Virus record (IMG/VR): IMGVR_UViG_3300042731_004230
Location: 1 to 21,528 of that record
DNA from: a virus
Reading direction: 5' to 3' (one strand)
Length of the DNA: 21,528 nucleotides
Part shown: piece after piece, positions 1 to 9,700 of the stretch
Layout: each line of letters starts with the position of its first letter
How positions within the stretch are numbered: position 1 is the stretch's first letter
Notes under the pieces: model-generated
Told to the model about the DNA's origin: nothing
Database searches by the model: none
What the model saw: only the letters and a program-made list of their open reading frames with translations
Made by a program: the position numbers and the translations under genes

Positions 1-2
1 AA

Positions 3-398
3 ATTAGGATTCCAAACAACGTTTTGCAAATTGACGCAACAGCTAATGCGTCTAACGTTGGTATGGACATCATCCGACGCAACGGTAAACTTTACGACAA
101 AGTCAAGCATGACGATAAATTCGACAAACCAGTTGAGTGTGACATCGTTTGGTTGTTTGACTGGGTCGACCTTCCAAGACCAATTGCAGATTTTATTACT
201 GCCCGTGCTGCAGCGATCACATCGAGCCGAATTGTTGGCGACACAAACCAATACCAAATGCTCCAACAAAAAGAAGCATTCACTAGAGCTATGGCGATGG
301 AGTATGAATGCAATCAAGGTGACTATACGTTCTTTGGCCACCCTGGGGACACCAATCGTTACCGTAGTTATCAACCTTACAACGCACTTTATCGATAA
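3..398 (+). CDS. gp11: Tail tubular protein A (T7 gp11-like), 5' end cut by window
   Basis: This is the C-terminal part of the tail tube/gatekeeper protein that forms the ring below the portal and anchors the tail fibers in T7-like phages. The frame is open from base 3, with no stop upstream, so the gene is truncated by the window edge; the TTG at 24 is an internal codon, not a start. 131 residues are visible; T7 gp11 is 196 residues, so about a third is missing. Recognisable family features are the NGKLYD turn, a run of tube-forming residues around DIVWLFDWVDLPRPIADFIT, and a C-terminal helix containing QKEAFTRAMAMEYE followed by a Gly/Asn-rich tail. The stop TAA lies directly against the ATG of the gp12-like gene, which supports the assignment because gp11 precedes gp12 in T7. 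Confidence 0.85.
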   Translation: MRIPNNVLQIDATANASNVGMDIIRRNGKLYDKVKHDDKFDKPVECDIVWLFDWVDLPRPIADFITARAAAITSSRIVGDTNQYQMLQQKEAFTRAMAMEYECNQGDYTFFGHPGDTNRYRSYQPYNALYR

Positions 399-3038
399 AT
401 GGCATCAGTAACTCAGCGGATCGGAACCTATCTAGGTGGGGTTTCAAAACAATCAGATGATAAAATGCTACCAGGTCAGGTCCGTGAATGTTACAACGGA
501 TTTCCTGATGCTACATATGGGCTGACAAAAAGACCTGGTTTTGAGCACATTCTTAATCTTGCATCAGGTTCCAGTTACGGTAGCAGAAAATGGTTTTATA
601 TCAAACGTGATGATGACGAAGAATACATTGGCGTAATTAAAGAGACTGGTATTGAGATCTGGAATGCACTGTCAGGTGTTCAAGCTACTGTCACATACCC
701 TGACGGGATGGGCTACTTAAATGGTACAAGGGATAATTTTAAAATTATTACTGTTCAAGATACCAGCATCATCATTAATACTTCCATAGAAGTGGCTGCA
801 GATCAAGCGGTTACTGATGCAAACTACGATCCGCATCGTCAAGTAACCCTTGTTCTTGGGTCTGTTCTCGCGGGTGAAGATTATCAGGTCGATATTACTG
901 TCAATGGGAATACTGAAACGGTAACATATTCTGCAACCAGTTCCAGTACAGTACCAGATGCTCTTGAAAGTTTTAAAACAGATATTGAGGGCCTTACCGC
1001 AACAGACCACGCTGGCATCACTGTCAACCAATATGCAAACAGCCTTGAATTAGTACATACCGCTGACATGGATGTCCACGCAACTGGTGGACTTACAGGC
1101 CTAGATTTTGTAGCAATTGAAGATGTTGTCACTACCGCTTCTGATTTGCCTGTACAGTCTGATCATGGAAGGCTTGTTAAAATTGTTTTAACTGGTGCTG
1201 GTGACGCTGATTATTGGGTCAAATTTGTAGCACACAATGGTGTGGGTGGTGAAGGTTTTTGGGAAGAAGCGCTCGATCCTACGGTTTCAGTGGGGCTAGA
1301 CAATTCCAAAATGCCTCACGAACTTATCAACCCAAGCCTAGACACATTTACATTTAGGCAAATCGATTACGTAGACAGAAAAGTTGGTAACGACGATACT
1401 AACTCGATGCCGAGTTTTGTTGGAAAAAATATTACTGGTGGTTTCTTTCACAACAATCGTCTTGGTTTCATTTCACAAGACAATGTGATAATGAGTCGGT
1501 CTGCTGACCCATACAATTTCTTCTTTACTACAGCTCAAACGGTTATTGATTCTGACCCAATCGATATTAGCTGTTCTTCGATTAGACCAACGTCTCTCAA
1601 CTCTGTTTTGCCTACCGCTCAGGGTGTTGTGTTGTTTAGTGAGAACCAACAGTTTATCCTGTTTTCTGATACAGGTGTGCTGACACCAGCGTTGGCGACT
1701 ATTAGGACGTTGTCTAACTACCAAATGGATCAGCAAATTGAACCTGTGGATGTTGGTACTAACATTAATTTTGTCAGCAAGACGCCAGGTTACAGCCGTG
1801 TCTTTAGCATGATTACACGTGGTCAGCAGGAAAACCCTCAAGTGCTAGACACTTCTCGTGTTGTGAAGGAATGGATTTCACCGAGTGTTGATGCAATGGT
1901 TTCCAGCCCACAAAATTCCTTGATTGCCCTCAGTGGTCAGACACTAAAAGAGGTGTTTTTGTTCCGTTATTACAACGACGGAGAAAAGAACCTTATGGAA
2001 TCTTGGGTCAGCTGGATTATGCCAGGTGCGGTTCAGTTTATAGCTTGTGATTCAGATGACATGTATGCAGTTACAAGACATGGAAATGATTTTGTACTGC
2101 TAAAAGCGGCGCTGAGCCAAAGCCCAGAGCAAGCTATCATTGTCAATAACAGGGGAGAAAAGGTAAACCCGTGCATTGACATGTACAAAAACATCCCTGC
2201 TTCTCATGTTATTTATGACGCAACCAACAACAGAACTAAATGCTACCTGCCCATTATTGACGATCAAAGCTTGACTCCAATCATTGTTATTAAGGGTGAC
2301 ACAAGTAGCGGTGACTTTGTTGAGTCAGGATTTACAATTACACCAAAACGTTTTACTGACTCAGCTGGACCCAATGCACCAACACTTGAGTCTTATTTTG
2401 AAATTCCAAACAAAAACCTGACGGCAACTGGTGAAGGCGCTCTTGATGTTGCTGATGATGTTGTTGTAGGTTATAAGTATAATTTTGACGTAGAACTGCC
2501 CCGCACCTACTACAGAACTGAAAATAGAATTACAGATTTTACAGCTAATCTCACCATTGCACGTATGAAGTTTGCAGTTGGTTTGTCAGGTATGATGGGA
2601 TTTAAGGTAGAACAAAACGGACGTTTGCCGTATAGTGTTCAGTTTACAGGCGATGGAACGACAACAGTTTTTGACTTCAATAAAAATGATTTAGATTATG
2701 CTGACAGATCTGATGTCAAAGTCAGTATTAACGGAGTTAACGAAACAGCATTCCAGTTTCAGTCTGATACAAGGATTTCATTTACTAATGCTCCCGCAAA
2801 TGGTGCTGTTATTAAATTCTACATGGACGAATGGTTTGTTGTAGAGCCTGTTGTAGAAGCAAACGAGTATCTAGCTAACGACGTTTCACTAAACAACGAC
2901 ACTGTATTCACCATACCTATCCACCAACGCACTGAAAATTTCAGAGTAAAATTGTTTAATAATTCACCTTTCCCAGTTGCAGTAAATGCCATGATGTGGG
3001 AAGGACAGTACACACCACGATTCTATAGGAGGGCTTGA
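399..3038 (+). CDS. gp12: Tail tubular protein B (T7 gp12-like tail nozzle)
   Basis: This 879-residue protein matches the tail nozzle protein of T7-like phages (T7 gp12 is 794 residues), which forms the distal conical tail through which DNA leaves. Family features are the N-terminal QRIGTYLGGVSKQ and the KRPGFEHIL segment, the central YWVKFVAHNG and FWEEALDPTVSVGLD region leading to KMPHELI, and the NNRLGFISQDNVIMSRS segment (propeller-like core). An inserted beta-rich region of about residues 145-250 precedes the YWVKF motif. Residues about 748-812 look like the N-terminal domain of the tail fiber encoded downstream, starting FTGDGTTTVFDF. The ATG follows the previous stop with no space and no Shine-Dalgarno, so translation is probably coupled to gp11. 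The TGA overlaps the ATG of the next gene. Confidence 0.93.
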   Translation: MASVTQRIGTYLGGVSKQSDDKMLPGQVRECYNGFPDATYGLTKRPGFEHILNLASGSSYGSRKWFYIKRDDDEEYIGVIKETGIEIWNALSGVQATVTYPDGMGYLNGTRDNFKIITVQDTSIIINTSIEVAADQAVTDANYDPHRQVTLVLGSVLAGEDYQVDITVNGNTETVTYSATSSSTVPDALESFKTDIEGLTATDHAGITVNQYANSLELVHTADMDVHATGGLTGLDFVAIEDVVTTASDLPVQSDHGRLVKIVLTGAGDADYWVKFVAHNGVGGEGFWEEALDPTVSVGLDNSKMPHELINPSLDTFTFRQIDYVDRKVGNDDTNSMPSFVGKNITGGFFHNNRLGFISQDNVIMSRSADPYNFFFTTAQTVIDSDPIDISCSSIRPTSLNSVLPTAQGVVLFSENQQFILFSDTGVLTPALATIRTLSNYQMDQQIEPVDVGTNINFVSKTPGYSRVFSMITRGQQENPQVLDTSRVVKEWISPSVDAMVSSPQNSLIALSGQTLKEVFLFRYYNDGEKNLMESWVSWIMPGAVQFIACDSDDMYAVTRHGNDFVLLKAALSQSPEQAIIVNNRGEKVNPCIDMYKNIPASHVIYDATNNRTKCYLPIIDDQSLTPIIVIKGDTSSGDFVESGFTITPKRFTDSAGPNAPTLESYFEIPNKNLTATGEGALDVADDVVVGYKYNFDVELPRTYYRTENRITDFTANLTIARMKFAVGLSGMMGFKVEQNGRLPYSVQFTGDGTTTVFDFNKNDLDYADRSDVKVSINGVNETAFQFQSDTRISFTNAPANGAVIKFYMDEWFVVEPVVEANEYLANDVSLNNDTVFTIPIHQRTENFRVKLFNNSPFPVAVNAMMWEGQYTPRFYRRA
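3027..3032 (+). promoter_or_regulatory. Strong ribosome binding site for gp14-like gene
   Basis: AGGAGG lies 5 bases before the ATG at 3038, inside the last codons of the gp12-like gene. It decides the start: the TTG at 3035 would be only 2 bases from it. It is the only full Shine-Dalgarno I found at a gene start in the window. Confidence 0.75.
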
Positions 3039-4096
3039 TGTTTAATCCAAAACAAAATATACTGGACCAGCAGCTTCAAGAGTCTGGATTAGAGGCAAAT
3101 ATATTCGACGCTATCGCTGATATTTTCACTGGCGGTGCGTCAACACAAAACAAACACGCTAAAAAAGTAAGTAAAGAGACTAATAAATACAACGCTGCTG
3201 TCTATAAATATGAAGGTGAAGAGCTAGACCGACGTTATAACTATGAAGTCGAAGGTCTGGAAATCCAAAGAGGGAATCTTTTACAAGATCTACAGTTCCA
3301 AGCCAACACCAGGCAGCAGGATTGGAATTACGGGATGGCAATCCGTGATTTTGAGTTTTCTCAGGATATGCGGGCTTACGAACAGTCTGTCGCGCAAGCT
3401 GCAGCCCAGCAATCATTCAACGCAATGGCCGCAGAATTTGCCAACTTGCAGGCAGATCGGCATTTGATGGAGCAACAGATTGAGCTAGAGCTTAGCGGGC
3501 AAGAAACACTGCTTGCATACACCGCTCAAGCCCACGGCCTAATGATGAAAAAGAAAAAGACTAAAGCAGCGGGGGTTTCACAACTCCGTAAAGCTAGTCT
3601 TTCTAGTCTAAAGGCACAGGGTCAGGCTGCAGCTCGTGGTCAAAGCGGTAGAAGTGCTGGTAAAACTTTGAATGCAATCCAAGCTGAGACCAACGCTGTT
3701 GAAAGTGAGATTGTTGAGGAGTTGATGTCAGACACAAAACAAATAGACATGGATTTGCTTGTATCTAAAATGCAAAATATGCAAGACAACTTGGCGTTAG
3801 AGTTAAGCAAAAACAACCTAATTGCTGCTGACACGCTAAACCGGCAGCAAATCTCACTCCAGCGGCAGCAGGCAGATTTACAAGCACAAGCTAGTGTCAT
3901 GCTCAAACCCCAACTTATGCCACCACTACCTAAGCCTATGGCTTTGCCGATTCCTCAGATGCAGGATATTTACGAGCCTAAGCAAGGTCCTAAACCGATG
4001 AAGAGCATCCCGTATCAAGCTAACATTGCCGGTGCCTTCTTCCGAAATAGTCTGAACATTGCCACCCAGGTTGTCGGAATGACCGGAGGCGGTTAA
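3038..4096 (+). CDS. gp14: Internal virion protein, gp14-like (coiled-coil ejection protein)
   Basis: A 352-residue protein in the position of T7 gp14 (196 residues), one of three inner-core proteins ejected to build a channel through the cell envelope. The middle (about residues 45-160) is rich in Gln, Ala, Glu and Arg and reads as long amphipathic helices or coiled coil. A basic KKKKTKAAG stretch is followed by an ARGQSGRSAGKTLNAI segment, which I recognise from cyanophage podovirus proteins at this locus, then further Gln-rich helices and a Pro/Met-rich tail (residues about 288-328). No enzyme motif is visible. The ATG at 3038 is chosen over the TTG at 3035 because of the AGGAGG 5 bases upstream. 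It overlaps the gp12 stop as TGATG. The assignment rests on position and composition more than on conserved sequence. Confidence 0.8.
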   Translation: MFNPKQNILDQQLQESGLEANIFDAIADIFTGGASTQNKHAKKVSKETNKYNAAVYKYEGEELDRRYNYEVEGLEIQRGNLLQDLQFQANTRQQDWNYGMAIRDFEFSQDMRAYEQSVAQAAAQQSFNAMAAEFANLQADRHLMEQQIELELSGQETLLAYTAQAHGLMMKKKKTKAAGVSQLRKASLSSLKAQGQAAARGQSGRSAGKTLNAIQAETNAVESEIVEELMSDTKQIDMDLLVSKMQNMQDNLALELSKNNLIAADTLNRQQISLQRQQADLQAQASVMLKPQLMPPLPKPMALPIPQMQDIYEPKQGPKPMKSIPYQANIAGAFFRNSLNIATQVVGMTGGG

Positions 4097-4111
4097 TTAA
4101 AACTCTAAATT

Positions 4112-6724
4112 ATGCCAAAAAATTACAAGACATACAGTTCGCCGGGCAGTTTTGGGCAATTTCAAGTCAAGGTTCCTGACCAAACTGGCAAGATTCAACG
4201 GCAAACAGAAAAAACAATTAGGGGCATGGACCGTGCCCGGCAGTTTGAAAAGGAAAATCAAGAGATTTTTATGCGTGCACAACGCCTTGTAAATTCTTTT
4301 GATGAATCCGTTAGACAAACAAATTTCAAGATGCAGTCACTAGAACGTCAGTCTTTTAAAGACGCGTTGGACCGTGACTACAAAATCCAGATGGACAATC
4401 TGGACCAACAAAATAAAGCAAGGCAAACTGATTTAGAAAACATCGCACAGTTTAGCCAGACAGCAGCAGGCTTAGTTGGCCAGTATTTAAAAGACCAAGA
4501 GGAAAAGAAAGTCGCTGCTGCCCATGATGTCATTTCCAGAACGGGCGTCACCTTCAAAGAAATGGTGGCATTCCAAAAAATGGATGACAACCTTACGCGT
4601 TCAGAGTTTGGTGCGCACGACGCTGTCCAGCAAATGTTTGGACCTGATGCTGACTCAAAGCTTATCGACGGTATGTTTGCGGTCTACCAAAACCGTAATA
4701 CAAAACGTTGGGTGGAACACCAACAGCTGTACCAAAACAGCCTTGGCAAGTTTCCAGCTTTTATGGAAGAAAAGATTAGAGCCAAGCAGCTTGAAGACAA
4801 TGAAAGAATCACTGATTTTGATGCATTTCTAGCTAACGTCAAGCGTGAGTTTATGGAAATTAATTTCATAGGCAATGCGCGGCCTGAAGTGCTAAATGGT
4901 GCGGGTGTTTATGCTAAGCTAAATGAACTTGTAAATAATCGACGCAATGTTTTTTTACAGGAACGTCGGAAGCTTCAAGGTGAAGAACTTAGTACCGATC
5001 GTCAAAACGCGTTTGCGGTTGAATACAACAAATCAGGTATTGCAGGCTTAGTCCGTTGGAACAGCACAAATCCATCGTTTGAAAAACGCGAAGATCTACT
5101 GGAATTTTTAAAGAAAAAAGTAAAAATTACTGGACCGTATGCGCTTGGAATCGAAGACTTAGATCGACTTCTAGACTACGAAAATGGCGGTTCTAACGGT
5201 AAAACCTTAGGGGAATCTTTTCCATCTTTTGCTACTGAAGTAGAGCTTTTAAAAGATGAAATTTTAGAACGCGACACTCAATATGAAAGGCAAAAAGAAG
5301 CCCAGCGTGAACGTGATTTTGACGATGAAGTGCTTCGTCAAGCTGATAGGTTGGGTTTAGACAGAGACGGACTTACTGCAAAAGATGTCAAGTTAATTGA
5401 AAATGACATGTACTCAAGACCTGAATATTTTGGGATCAGTACAGATATTTTTGCCGATCTTATGCGTTTATCCACTGACGGACAAAGAGCGCGTCAAACT
5501 GAAACAGTTAATGAGCAGCTTTTTCAGCTTGGCCAGTTGACCCCTGAATACGTTAGAGGTGGTCATTATCTAAATTCTGCGGATTTTGATAAATGGCTTA
5601 GACTTGCTGAATCCGATCGTCAACAGTTTTCTGAAAACAACTTAAAAGAAGTACATTTAAAAATTCAAGCTGCTTTTGAAGGTGATCCTAAAATACGGGC
5701 AAATAAAAATGCTTTTGGTAAATACAACGATGTAACTTACCAGCTGCAACTCGCAGAATTTAAAAGAAACTACAAGAAATACTACCGCCAAATTCAGCTA
5801 TCGAAGCCCGACATGGCTAATAACGACGTTTCAGAAAGAGCGTTGTCTTTGGTTGGTAAGGACATTCAAGAGGTAGTTTCTAATATTGGCGCTGATGGTG
5901 CAATCAAAAAGTACAAAATTAGCAGTACAGATGAGTTTGCAGATCTTGATACGCTGACAAAAGCAGGTATCCAAAAACTGGGTGACATTCAAAAAGTTCT
6001 AAGAGACAAAACTTTATCCGCAGAAATCAGATATGAAAGGGTAGCAGAAATGCTTGATGCAACAGAATTAGAACGAGCACTTACAAACTTCGGCAGTAAG
6101 CAGTGGTCAATGCCACCGGCCATTGAATACATCGCAGAAGAGACAAACAAAAACCCCCTGCAGGTTCTCGAAAAAATTGCCCCGTACATTCCCGGCAATC
6201 TCCGTCTTCAAGTTGATGCACTTAGAGACGAACAAAAACAACGTTATACTGATTTTGAAGTCACACCATATTCGTCAATACGTAACACCCTACGTACGCC
6301 CCAGCGAACTGGACGTGCAAATGTAGGTGACACTAAAACTGGAGCTTCTGCACCAATCCGTCCATCTATGTTAAAAGTTGTCCAGTATGTCAGCGGTGAC
6401 CCTGCTATTAAAGAAACAGCAGACGGTAAGCGCATTGTCTATGACAACGGCGACGGACCGCGTGGACACGGCGGACGTAACTACCATAATCACTATGAAT
6501 TTGCGACACAAGAAATGGCTGCTACTGCAAAAACTTTGTTTGAGCAAGCTGGTTTCCGTGTCACATCTTACATTCGAGAGCACGACACAGACAGCGCACA
6601 TTCACGTGGTGTAGCACTGGACGTAGCTCCCGATCCAAACTTGCCCTATACCGACGAAGCTGAAGCTAGGTGGTCAGCCGCCGCTAATGCTGTAATCGGA
6701 TTTGATCCTTTAGCAAATGAATAG
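4112..6724 (+). CDS. gp15: Internal virion protein, gp15-like, with C-terminal M15-like metallopeptidase domain
   Basis: An 870-residue protein in the place of T7 gp15 (747 residues), an ejected inner-core protein. Residues about 1-700 are charged and mostly helical. After a low-complexity linker (about 715-750) a separate domain covers about 753-870. It holds GHGG (785-788), a His-x-His pair (H792, H794) and S828-A-H-S-R-G-V-A-L-D837, a perfect match to the SxHxxGxAxD metal-site motif of M15 / D-Ala-D-Ala carboxypeptidase-like enzymes. H830 and D837 would be two zinc ligands; the usual third His is not downstream, so H792 or H794 may serve. Inferred role: cutting cell-wall peptides during DNA entry. 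The start is the first ATG after a 15-base gap, with no good Shine-Dalgarno. The 3' end overlaps the next gene by 8 bases. Confidence 0.85.
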   Translation: MPKNYKTYSSPGSFGQFQVKVPDQTGKIQRQTEKTIRGMDRARQFEKENQEIFMRAQRLVNSFDESVRQTNFKMQSLERQSFKDALDRDYKIQMDNLDQQNKARQTDLENIAQFSQTAAGLVGQYLKDQEEKKVAAAHDVISRTGVTFKEMVAFQKMDDNLTRSEFGAHDAVQQMFGPDADSKLIDGMFAVYQNRNTKRWVEHQQLYQNSLGKFPAFMEEKIRAKQLEDNERITDFDAFLANVKREFMEINFIGNARPEVLNGAGVYAKLNELVNNRRNVFLQERRKLQGEELSTDRQNAFAVEYNKSGIAGLVRWNSTNPSFEKREDLLEFLKKKVKITGPYALGIEDLDRLLDYENGGSNGKTLGESFPSFATEVELLKDEILERDTQYERQKEAQRERDFDDEVLRQADRLGLDRDGLTAKDVKLIENDMYSRPEYFGISTDIFADLMRLSTDGQRARQTETVNEQLFQLGQLTPEYVRGGHYLNSADFDKWLRLAESDRQQFSENNLKEVHLKIQAAFEGDPKIRANKNAFGKYNDVTYQLQLAEFKRNYKKYYRQIQLSKPDMANNDVSERALSLVGKDIQEVVSNIGADGAIKKYKISSTDEFADLDTLTKAGIQKLGDIQKVLRDKTLSAEIRYERVAEMLDATELERALTNFGSKQWSMPPAIEYIAEETNKNPLQVLEKIAPYIPGNLRLQVDALRDEQKQRYTDFEVTPYSSIRNTLRTPQRTGRANVGDTKTGASAPIRPSMLKVVQYVSGDPAIKETADGKRIVYDNGDGPRGHGGRNYHNHYEFATQEMAATAKTLFEQAGFRVTSYIREHDTDSAHSRGVALDVAPDPNLPYTDEAEARWSAAANAVIGFDPLANE

Positions 6725-9700
6725 CTATTTTCGTGGTGATCCAGGTGCGCCTGAGATCGACGATGAGTTCATCCGCCAAAGAGAGGCGGAAGAAGAAGAA
6801 CTCAAACGACAGCAGCAAGCTGAACAAAAAGAAGCTACGGCTTCAACAGAAAAACCCACAGAAAAACCCACAGAAAAACCAACTGAAGAACTGACACCGG
6901 TTACAAATGACCCTCAAGCTGCTGAACAAGTAAAACAACAAGTGCAGGAGGAAGAAGAAGAACAATCAACAGTAGAGTTTGTAGGCGAACTTGCAGCAGC
7001 ACCTGTTGTGGGTGTCACTGACTTTGCAGCTGACTTTCTCAACCTTGTGCCTGGGGTAGAGATTCCTAAAGTACCAGAGTTTGAAAGCGAAGTCACCCAG
7101 ACTGTCCGTAATATTTCATCAATTGTCCTTCCTACTATTGGTTTGGGGGGATTTGGTGCTGCAGGACTAGCTGGTAAAGCTGCAACCATGGCTGGAAAGT
7201 ATAAGAAAGCTAAATTTCTTGTCGATCCAATGGTCAAAAAGATTGGTGGCATGGCCTTTAATGCTGGTGCTGGAGCTTTTGTTGACTATACAGTTGAAAT
7301 TAACCAAAATGACGACAACCTGGCCGGTACTTTAAAGCAAAACTTTGGGTGGGCAGGTTGGATTCCAGATGATCTGGCGACGATGCCTACAGATGGTGCA
7401 GACGTAAAGCGTGCTAAAAATGTTACTGAAGGTGTTTACCTAGGTGTTGGTACCGACGTTTTAATCGGCGGTGTACGTTTGCTACAACACTACCGCGGCC
7501 TTCGTACTAAATTTATTCCCAAATCAGAAAAGGCCAAGCCTGTTGCAGAAAAGCTTAATGCACGACAAGAGTTGTCACCAGAAGAGCTTGTCAATGATTC
7601 GGCAGCCAAGCGTGAAATCGCACTTGATGATATTGGCAATACTAACTACAAAAAGGCTTTAGAAAAATTTGACGGCGACGTTGAGTTGGCACTTTCTGAG
7701 CCGATTCGTGGTGTACATGACTTGTACGGCGAGCAAGAAATCATTGCTAGAGGCACTGACGGTGACATTAATCTAGCTGCAGCTGACGCTTACCAGGTTG
7801 CAACAAACGCTGGTGGAAGTATTTATGGCCGCGTTGGGTCAATGCTTTCTGACTCATTAATTGACTACGGGCTTGATCTAAAAAATGACATGCACGTTGT
7901 TGTGCGTGGACTTGCAGACGATCTGCGTGAAGTTGACATGGACATCAAATACCCTAATGGTGACTATGCAACGGCTGCTGATATTGCCAAAGTCGGTGAG
8001 GATATGGCAGGTGAGCTGGCTGGAATGCCTTTCGAGAAAATGAAACAAATTCTTGAAAAGGAACTCACAGAAAAGTCAGGAGAAATGGGTGTTAAAACAC
8101 TTAGTTCTACTGGCATTGAAGCTGCCAGGGTTGCGATGAAAGATCATATTAAAACTTTGATTGATCTAGATGAAGTCAAAGCTGAGGCATACCTTTCAAC
8201 TTCTTTGGCAGGGCAGATTTCCGATACTGCACAAGGTATTCGACGTACTGAAGGTACACCGGCTATTGACATCGCTTCAGATGACTTGATTAAAAGGCTT
8301 GAATACCTTATGGCTATGCGCGGTCGTGCTGTCTATGTACGTGGTCGTGCTCTTAATTTGACGAATATGTGGAATCGGATGCGTGCACCCGGTACTCCAT
8401 ACTCTAAAGCTAACGCACAAGCCTATGCAAGCCGCATTGATAGAATTATTAAAGAAGAATCCAATGATACCTTACGAGCTATTGAACGGATTCGGTTGGA
8501 CGCAAAGAACACTGCAGATGTCTTGCGTGAAGTCAAAGATACAAACCGTGAGTTCTTTAACGCTTTGATGTTGGCTTACGAGCTTACTGACGGCAAAGTG
8601 AGTACCATGTCGTCTTTGAACAAATATCTCGAACAATCTACCGGTATTGTTAGAAAATCACTTTACGATCAAGATCCAGGAACGCAATCACTGATTCTTC
8701 AAGGGTTTTGGTCAAACGTTTATAACTCAACGCTGAGTGCACTGTCTACACCGATTAAAGCTGGCATTAGTAACTTTGCTGGTCTAGTTGAAAAACCAAT
8801 TGGTGCGATGATTGGCGGCTTGAGATACGGAGAAGGTCAGCAAATCCGACGTGCCATGTTCCAATATAGTATGAATTTGGACGTGCTACAGGATTCGTTG
8901 AAATACATGGGAGAAGTGTTCAAGCGTAGTGCAACAGAACCTAATGTAGGTGATTTGGCCCGTGAAAACTTCTTTGCTAAAAATCAAGATCAAATAGAAA
9001 TCCTAAGAAGAATTGCTGAAGGTAAAAAACTCGAAAACAAAAACGGTCCAATGGTCGCTTACGAACGCATCAAAGCGATGAATGATCTAGCAAACCACCC
9101 TTGGCTGCGTTTTGGTAACCGCGCTATGCAAGCCCTTGACGGATTTACACAACACATGGTCGCTAACGCAGAAGCCCGTGGACGGATTTTTGACCTTGTC
9201 ACCGACAACGGAGCTAAACCATTTGACAAAGCTGCCGGTGAAAGATGGGTAGATTTGTTCATGAAGAGCATGAAAGATGAAACGGGACTGATTAAGGATG
9301 ATGTAGTTAAGAGAACTGCAGCTGAAATTTCAATGTCAGTAGATAATGATGCTACTAATTTGATTTCAGGTTTGATCACTAAATTCCCAGTCATGAAACC
9401 GTTCATGCTGTTCACTAAAACACCTGTAAACGATCTTATTTTGTCTGGATCTTACTCGCCCCATAACTTATTTATGGAAGAGTATAAAAACTTTTTCCTT
9501 AAAGCAGACGAAATTAGTAAAGAACAAGTTGAATCTTTGCTTCAGAAACGTGGCTATAAGGTCGGAGATCTTACACAAATGTCTGACGCACAAAAATACC
9601 AACGGTATGCAGAGATACGTGCTGATCTTTATGGACGTTCCGCAATTGGTGTATTGATTACAACTGCTGCTATCGGTTTGTTCATGACCGACCGTATTAC

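Noticed and set aside
31-411. Second + strand frame of 126 codons over the gp11 end.
   Set aside because: The overlapping frame gives the clear gp11-like C-terminus; this one has no family resemblance and runs into the gp12 gene.
3035-3037. TTG as start of the gp14-like gene.
   Set aside because: It is only 2 bases after AGGAGG; the adjacent ATG has proper spacing.
4085-4089. GGAGG before the gp15-like gene as its ribosome site.
   Set aside because: It is 22 bases before the ATG at 4112, too far for normal use, and encodes Gly-Gly at the end of the gp14-like protein.
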